The notes beneath the pieces are model-generated. The model saw nothing but the letters and a program-made list of their open reading frames with translations. It did no database searches and was not told where the DNA came from. Positions 63,243 to 64,000 of a DNA stretch of 64,000 nucleotides are shown here, one piece after another. Both the position numbers and the translations under genes were made by a program. Location: positions 26,860,427-26,924,426 of the forward strand of contig OX031065.1 in assembly GCA_943736015.1 (NCBI GenBank), in the 5' to 3' direction. The DNA comes from Tridacna crocea. Lineage: Eukaryota; Mollusca; Bivalvia; Cardiida; Cardiidae. Each line of letters begins with the position of its first letter. Position 1 is the stretch's first letter.

Positions 63243-63475
63243 TTAACCCTTTACCACATAATGATGACTTGAAACAACTCTGGAAAAGAGGCCTTTTGAA
63301 AACATCATTGAAAAAGGAGAAAATGCTGGTAACCAGCATTTTCTCCTTTTTCAATGATGTTTTCTTCCCTATCAAAGGAAAATTGCACCATTTAAGCCAT
63401 GTCGAAATTGTCCTCTCCAAATGCTTTCAATTTGAACAAGTCTAAATAAAATTTTGTGGTCTGGTCAAGAGTCAA
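63243..63475 (+). mobile_element. H229 subfamily E with a mirrored stem variant
   Basis: Arms read AACATCATTGAAAAAGGAG and CTCCTTTTTCAATGATGTT: several substitutions, each matched on the other arm. It sits 65 bp upstream of the zinc-finger exon. Confidence 0.92.
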
Positions 63476-63540
63476 TGCCAAGACCAAAATGCTGTCTGAT
63501 ACAAAGTTAATAATTATTATTGTTTTTTTTTCTATGTCAG

Positions 63541-63888
63541 GTAATGTCAAGGCAGGGGACCAACTCCATGAATGCGTAAATGAGATGCACATCAAGACAC
63601 ATATTGTTTCCCAGCACTCCCATAACTCCAACTACACAGCTTGTCCGCTCTGCCAGGAACCGTTCTCTGAAAAAGCTAAAATTGAAAAGCACCTTACTGC
63701 AGTACACAATGTGAACTCTGAAGGCTTGCATAAACTTCTGGCTCTTGTGGAGGAGACGAATGCCAAAATGCCGCCGATGTCTGTGAAAGAAGCTACCTTG
63801 CCAAGTCGGAGTGCAGCTCTTGCAGAGATATGTGAAATCAATCTAGATAAGCTGGAGGAGGAAGCCTCGAAACAAGCAGCAGAAGATG
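63541..63888 (+). CDS. Internal coding exon with one C2H2 zinc finger (zfh-like)
   Basis: A polypyrimidine run and TATGTCAG lead in, and GATG|GTATGC leads out. The 348-bp exon encodes 116 residues counting the shared Gly, again phase 1 at both ends. Residues 35, 38, 51 and 56 form C-x2-C-x12-H-x4-H with the usual Phe at position 42, so this is a C2H2 finger that should bind zinc. Before it lies a His-rich stretch (LHECVNEMHIKTH, then SQHSHN) that does not space as a complete finger. After it come a short leucine-rich segment (HNVNSEGLHKLLALVEE), a linker, and an acidic coiled-coil-like helix (LDKLEEEASKQAAED). Context and sequence resemble an internal segment of large zinc-finger homeobox proteins (ZFHX3/4, zfh-2 group), nuclear transcription factors. 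No homeodomain is in this window, so the family call is tentative; that it is a real exon is much firmer. Confidence 0.85.
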
Positions 63889-64000
63889 GTATGCATCATC
63901 CTGTGTAAATTCTATTCTATTCTGTTTCCTTACTCCTTACCAAAGGACATAATTTAAGATTGGTCCTACATTTTTTCCTAACAAAAAAATTGTAGACTGG
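63889..64000 (+). other. Start of the next intron, with an H229 left end cut by the window edge
   Basis: The donor GTATGC opens it. From about 63928 the CTCCTTACCAAAGGACATAATTT stretch resembles the left end of a minus-oriented H229, followed by a second degraded version ending at the window edge in ATTGTAGACTGG. Confidence 0.6.

Larger units (their letters stand above)
41303..63540 (+). other. Intron of 22,238 bp between the two exons
   Basis: The boundaries are GTAAGA and TATGTCAG. The upstream exon ends with one base of a Gly codon and the downstream exon begins with the other two, which fixes the phase. The intron is packed with H229 copies, often end to end on shared TTAA sites, plus nested tandem-repeat elements. 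No further exon-like stretch with splice sites and non-repeat coding was found inside it. Confidence 0.75.

Noticed and set aside
1-64000. CRISPR array, operons, riboswitches or other prokaryotic features
   Set aside because: Spliced exons, SINEs and MITEs show a eukaryotic genome. The 23-bp array has no spacers.

Overview
The window is eukaryotic and reads as the inside of one very large, intron-rich gene on the + strand. Composition is AT-rich. The long small-ORF translations are nearly all made by repeats. Only two stretches look like exons: 41144-41302 and 63541-63888. Both have good AG/GT borders, both are phase 1 on each side, and they join in frame across a 22.2-kb intron. The second encodes a C2H2 zinc finger in a context resembling zinc-finger homeobox proteins (ZFHX3/4, zfh-2 type), so the locus is probably a zfh-like transcription factor gene. 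That assignment is moderate, from memory of the family. The repeat content (several palindromic MITEs, tRNA-derived SINEs, tandem-repeat-bearing elements with a CTCTTGTT end) suggests a bivalve mollusc; this is inference.

The rest is intron, and its main content is one short palindromic element, here called H229 (a working name; I do not recognise a published one). An intact copy is 229 bp counting both TTAA ends: TTAA, a short terminal inverted repeat (CYCTTTACC type), an asymmetric left subterminal part (ending AAGAAGCCTTTTG), a perfect hairpin of about 30-33 bp per arm around a single central base, an asymmetric right part (with GTCTGCAAATGC and AATTTGGAC), the second terminal repeat, and TTAA. 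I count roughly 120 recognisable copies or pieces, about one third of the window, in both orientations. Strand + below means left part first. Subfamilies: A (canonical), B (AAACAATCCCTGG left end), C (TCCATAGATACTC end, core GTGAAATTGCTC), D (CCCAAACGAC / GGGCTTGTTTGGG ends, core GAGAAATTGCT), E (ACAATGACGAC left end, GGATAGGGCTAAAG right part). Nested copies show that the target is TTAA, as in piggyBac-type transposition, so H229 is probably a non-autonomous piggyBac-like MITE. No transposase is present in the window.

Layout: 1-41143 intron (or upstream region) with H229 copies, SINE pieces, a 57-bp minisatellite (2730-3465), an exact 23-bp array (6818-7070), a SINE with 12-bp target duplications (27513-27797) and three other foldback families; 41144-41302 exon with a poly-Asn run; 41303-63540 intron with the densest H229 chains (50-61 kb), a 156-bp tandem-repeat element nested in an H229 copy (48119-49347) and a 141-bp array (60922-61760); 63541-63888 zinc-finger exon; 63889-64000 next intron. 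Stretches free of known repeats, such as 32223-33030, 39966-41143 and 56484-56999, are the best places to look for regulatory elements.
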